From: Nocardioides guangzhouensis
Lineage (GTDB): Bacteria; Actinomycetota; Actinomycetes; Propionibacteriales; Nocardioidaceae
Direction of reading: 5' to 3'
DNA: 43,517 nt
Assembly: GCF_004519545.1 (NCBI RefSeq)
Contig: NZ_SDKM01000039.1
Location: forward strand, 1-43,517
A program made the translations under genes and the position numbers. Shown piece by piece: positions 42,087-43,517 of the stretch. The first letter of the stretch is position 1. Every line of letters starts with the position of its first letter. The notes under the pieces were generated by a model. That model had not been told where the DNA came from and did no database searches. It was given only the letters and a program-made list of their open reading frames with translations.

Positions 42087-42313
42087 CCTGGGCGACCGGA
42101 AGACGTCGGCCCGCAGGCGCTGCCTGCACCGTGGCCGGCGGGGGCGCTACCGGTTGGAACCATTGGTGCCCTACCGCCCGACATAGAGGGCGCCTTGTCG
42201 CGGCGGATTGACGCAGCTCATTCGGCGGGATCACTCTTAGGGGTGAGGCTTCACTGCCTCAAGTGTCGCTGGCAATCGTTCGATCGAGCGCGAAGCCGTC
42301 CCTAAGGTGGTCC

Positions 42314-42559
42314 ATGTCGGTTCCCCGGTCCGGCTCCAACCTGCGGCCCGAGCCTCGGTTTGGCTCGAGCACTCGGCCCGGCGCGACGCGTGGGCGTGGG
42401 TTACTCCTCGGGGTCGTTGTCGGCGGGGTCTTCTTCGTCCTGCTCGCGCTCAACCCGGAGCTCACGGGAGACCCATACGGCGACTCGCGGACTGACGCAG
42501 CGGGGCTGACCCTGCCCAACCACAGGCTCGCGAGTTCGGAACCCCGATGCGCGACATGA
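42314..42559 (+). CDS. Small single-helix membrane protein, uncertain
   Basis: 81 residues. An Arg/Ser/Pro-rich cytoplasmic start, one membrane helix (GLLLGVVVGGVFFVLLAL) and a polar tail. AAGGTGG lies 3-5 nt before the ATG. No family recognised. The C-terminal third (LPNHRLASSEPRCAT) looks unconstrained, so a frameshift near 42500 or chance extension is possible. Confidence 0.4.
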   Translation: MSVPRSGSNLRPEPRFGSSTRPGATRGRGLLLGVVVGGVFFVLLALNPELTGDPYGDSRTDAAGLTLPNHRLASSEPRCAT

Positions 42560-42595
42560 TCGTCTTCGCCCACGACCTCAACGAGACGGATCATC

Positions 42596-43417
42596 ATGTT
42601 CGTTGATGTGGACTTGGCGGTTCGGGCCGAGAAGGAGGAGGCGGAGTTCATGGCCGCCTGTAGCCGCGCGACCGGACTGCGATACGACGTGCCCGCCTTC
42701 CAGGTGCCGATCGCCGGTGGCGTCGCGACCTACGCAGGGCCGGACTCACCGTTCAACAAGGTGGTCGGTGTCGGGTTCGCCGGGACTCCATCAACTGCCG
42801 AGCTGAACGCTCTCGAGGAACGTTACGCAGAGCACGACGCACCTACCAGCTTCGAGATCGCCACGTTGGCCGCACCCGAGGTATTCGAGGCCCTAACCGA
42901 GCGTGGGTACCTACTGGTCTCGTTCGAGAACGTACTGCTCCGACGACTCGAGGCGACAAATGACGAGCCCTCGATCGTCAGCATCGACGTACGCCGCGCT
43001 GAAGGTGAACTGGACGTCTGGTTGAACCTGGCGGTCGAGTCGGCGCTGCATCCGGACACAGCCGGGGTCCGGCAGCACGACACCTTCCCGCGCGAGTCGC
43101 TCGAGGCAGCTGAGATGGCGGGCGCCGATGCTGGCGCACGTCTGTACGTGGCCAGCATCGGCGGCGAGCCCGCCGGCGCAGGAGGGTTTCGGATGGCCGG
43201 CGAGTTCGCCCAGCTGACCGGGGCGGGCACGGCCCCTGCGTTTCGTCGTCGCGGTGTCCAGAAGGAGCTCGTACGGACCCGTCTGCGAGATGCGCGCGAG
43301 GCGGGCTGCGAGTACGCGATCGTGACGACCCAGCCGGGATCCACCTCACAGGCCAACATGCACCACTTCGGATTTGGCCTCGGCTACGCACGGGCGGTCC
43401 TTGCCCGAGCCGGGTAG
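42596..43417 (+). CDS. GNAT-family N-acetyltransferase
   Basis: 273 residues. The acetyl-CoA motif A is in the C-terminal half: LTGAGTAPAFRRRGVQKELV (RxxGxQ/A loop, about residues 205-225), then the motif B-like TTQPGSTSQANMHHFGF. The N-terminal half follows a two-domain GNAT layout, with an inactive first lobe (FEIATLAAPEVFEALTERGY). Substrate unknown; such enzymes acetylate amines, drugs or N-termini. ATG start at 42596 with only a weak upstream purine stretch. Lone gene near the window end. Confidence 0.85.
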   Translation: MFVDVDLAVRAEKEEAEFMAACSRATGLRYDVPAFQVPIAGGVATYAGPDSPFNKVVGVGFAGTPSTAELNALEERYAEHDAPTSFEIATLAAPEVFEALTERGYLLVSFENVLLRRLEATNDEPSIVSIDVRRAEGELDVWLNLAVESALHPDTAGVRQHDTFPRESLEAAEMAGADAGARLYVASIGGEPAGAGGFRMAGEFAQLTGAGTAPAFRRRGVQKELVRTRLRDAREAGCEYAIVTTQPGSTSQANMHHFGFGLGYARAVLARAG

Positions 43418-43517
43418 GCGACTGGGCTCGCTCCCTGGGTTGGGGCGGTGCGTCTATCGGGGCTACTGGTGACGCAGTCAAGTCTCGGTCGTCTGACATT
43501 CGGCAGCGCCGTAGATC

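Noticed and set aside
1..43517. CRISPR arrays, rRNA, complete tRNA, intact transposase or integrase
   Set aside because: Looked for on both strands. No regularly spaced identical repeats, no rRNA-like stretches and no DDE or tyrosine-recombinase motifs were found.

Overview
The window is high-GC DNA with frequent GTG starts, 4-nt gene overlaps, leaderless promoters, AfsR/SARP- and LAL-type giant regulators, a cysteine-free HesB-like protein and a DrrAB/TnrB3-like exporter. Together these indicate an actinobacterium, plausibly Nocardioidaceae or a relative; the genus cannot be fixed from the sequence alone. There is no rRNA, complete tRNA, CRISPR array or intact transposase. About a third of the genes are transcriptional regulators, so this looks like accessory regulatory and stress territory rather than core genome.

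Layout. 1-4.9 kb is a decaying segment: a 5'-truncated FAD monooxygenase, an MntA/HepT (MNT-HEPN) toxin-antitoxin pair whose HepT carries a frameshift, the 3' part of a tRNA-Pro (a likely integration scar), a diverged repeat, a frameshifted alpha/beta hydrolase, a beta-propeller lactonase tail, a lipoprotein with an in-frame TAG, and a LuxR HTH scrap. 5.0-8.0 kb is a LuxR-TPR regulator with an FAD oxidoreductase. 8.1-13.3 kb is an ion/stress block: universal stress protein, KtrA and KtrB (K+), a small membrane protein, a 46-codon ORF, and NhaA (Na+/H+). Three copies of a 24-nt box sit here, each exactly at the predicted transcription start of KtrB, the 46-codon ORF and NhaA.

13.7-20.3 kb: an AfsR-like SARP/NB-ARC regulator, a PadR-methyltransferase divergent pair with an operator between them, a second methyltransferase, a TetR remnant and a small membrane protein. 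20.4-25.3 kb: a membrane-anchored, motif-degenerate metallophosphoesterase, divergent from a response regulator-histidine kinase-GerMN lipoprotein operon. 25.3-27.9 kb: a partner-switching-like set (STAS protein, degenerate HATPase, MarR, RsbW-like ATPase). 28.0-30.9 kb: a second copy of the LuxR-TPR/FAD oxidoreductase module, sharing an 18-nt dyad with the first. 31-38.9 kb: a HesB-like protein, then a LAL regulator with a SnoaL-like cyclase and a small alpha/beta protein, divergent from a self-regulated TetR-ABC exporter operon. 39.3-39.6 kb is a second copy of the 2.6-kb repeat, followed by an MBL hydrolase-MarR operon, a secreted M15 peptidase, a small membrane protein and a GNAT acetyltransferase.

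How the genes work together: KtrAB, NhaA and the universal stress protein form an osmotic/ionic homeostasis set apparently joined by a common 5' leader element. The two FAD/LuxR modules look like a duplicated regulon unit. The LAL/SnoaL/TetR/ABC block resembles the regulatory, tailoring and export edge of a polyketide cluster without any synthase in view.
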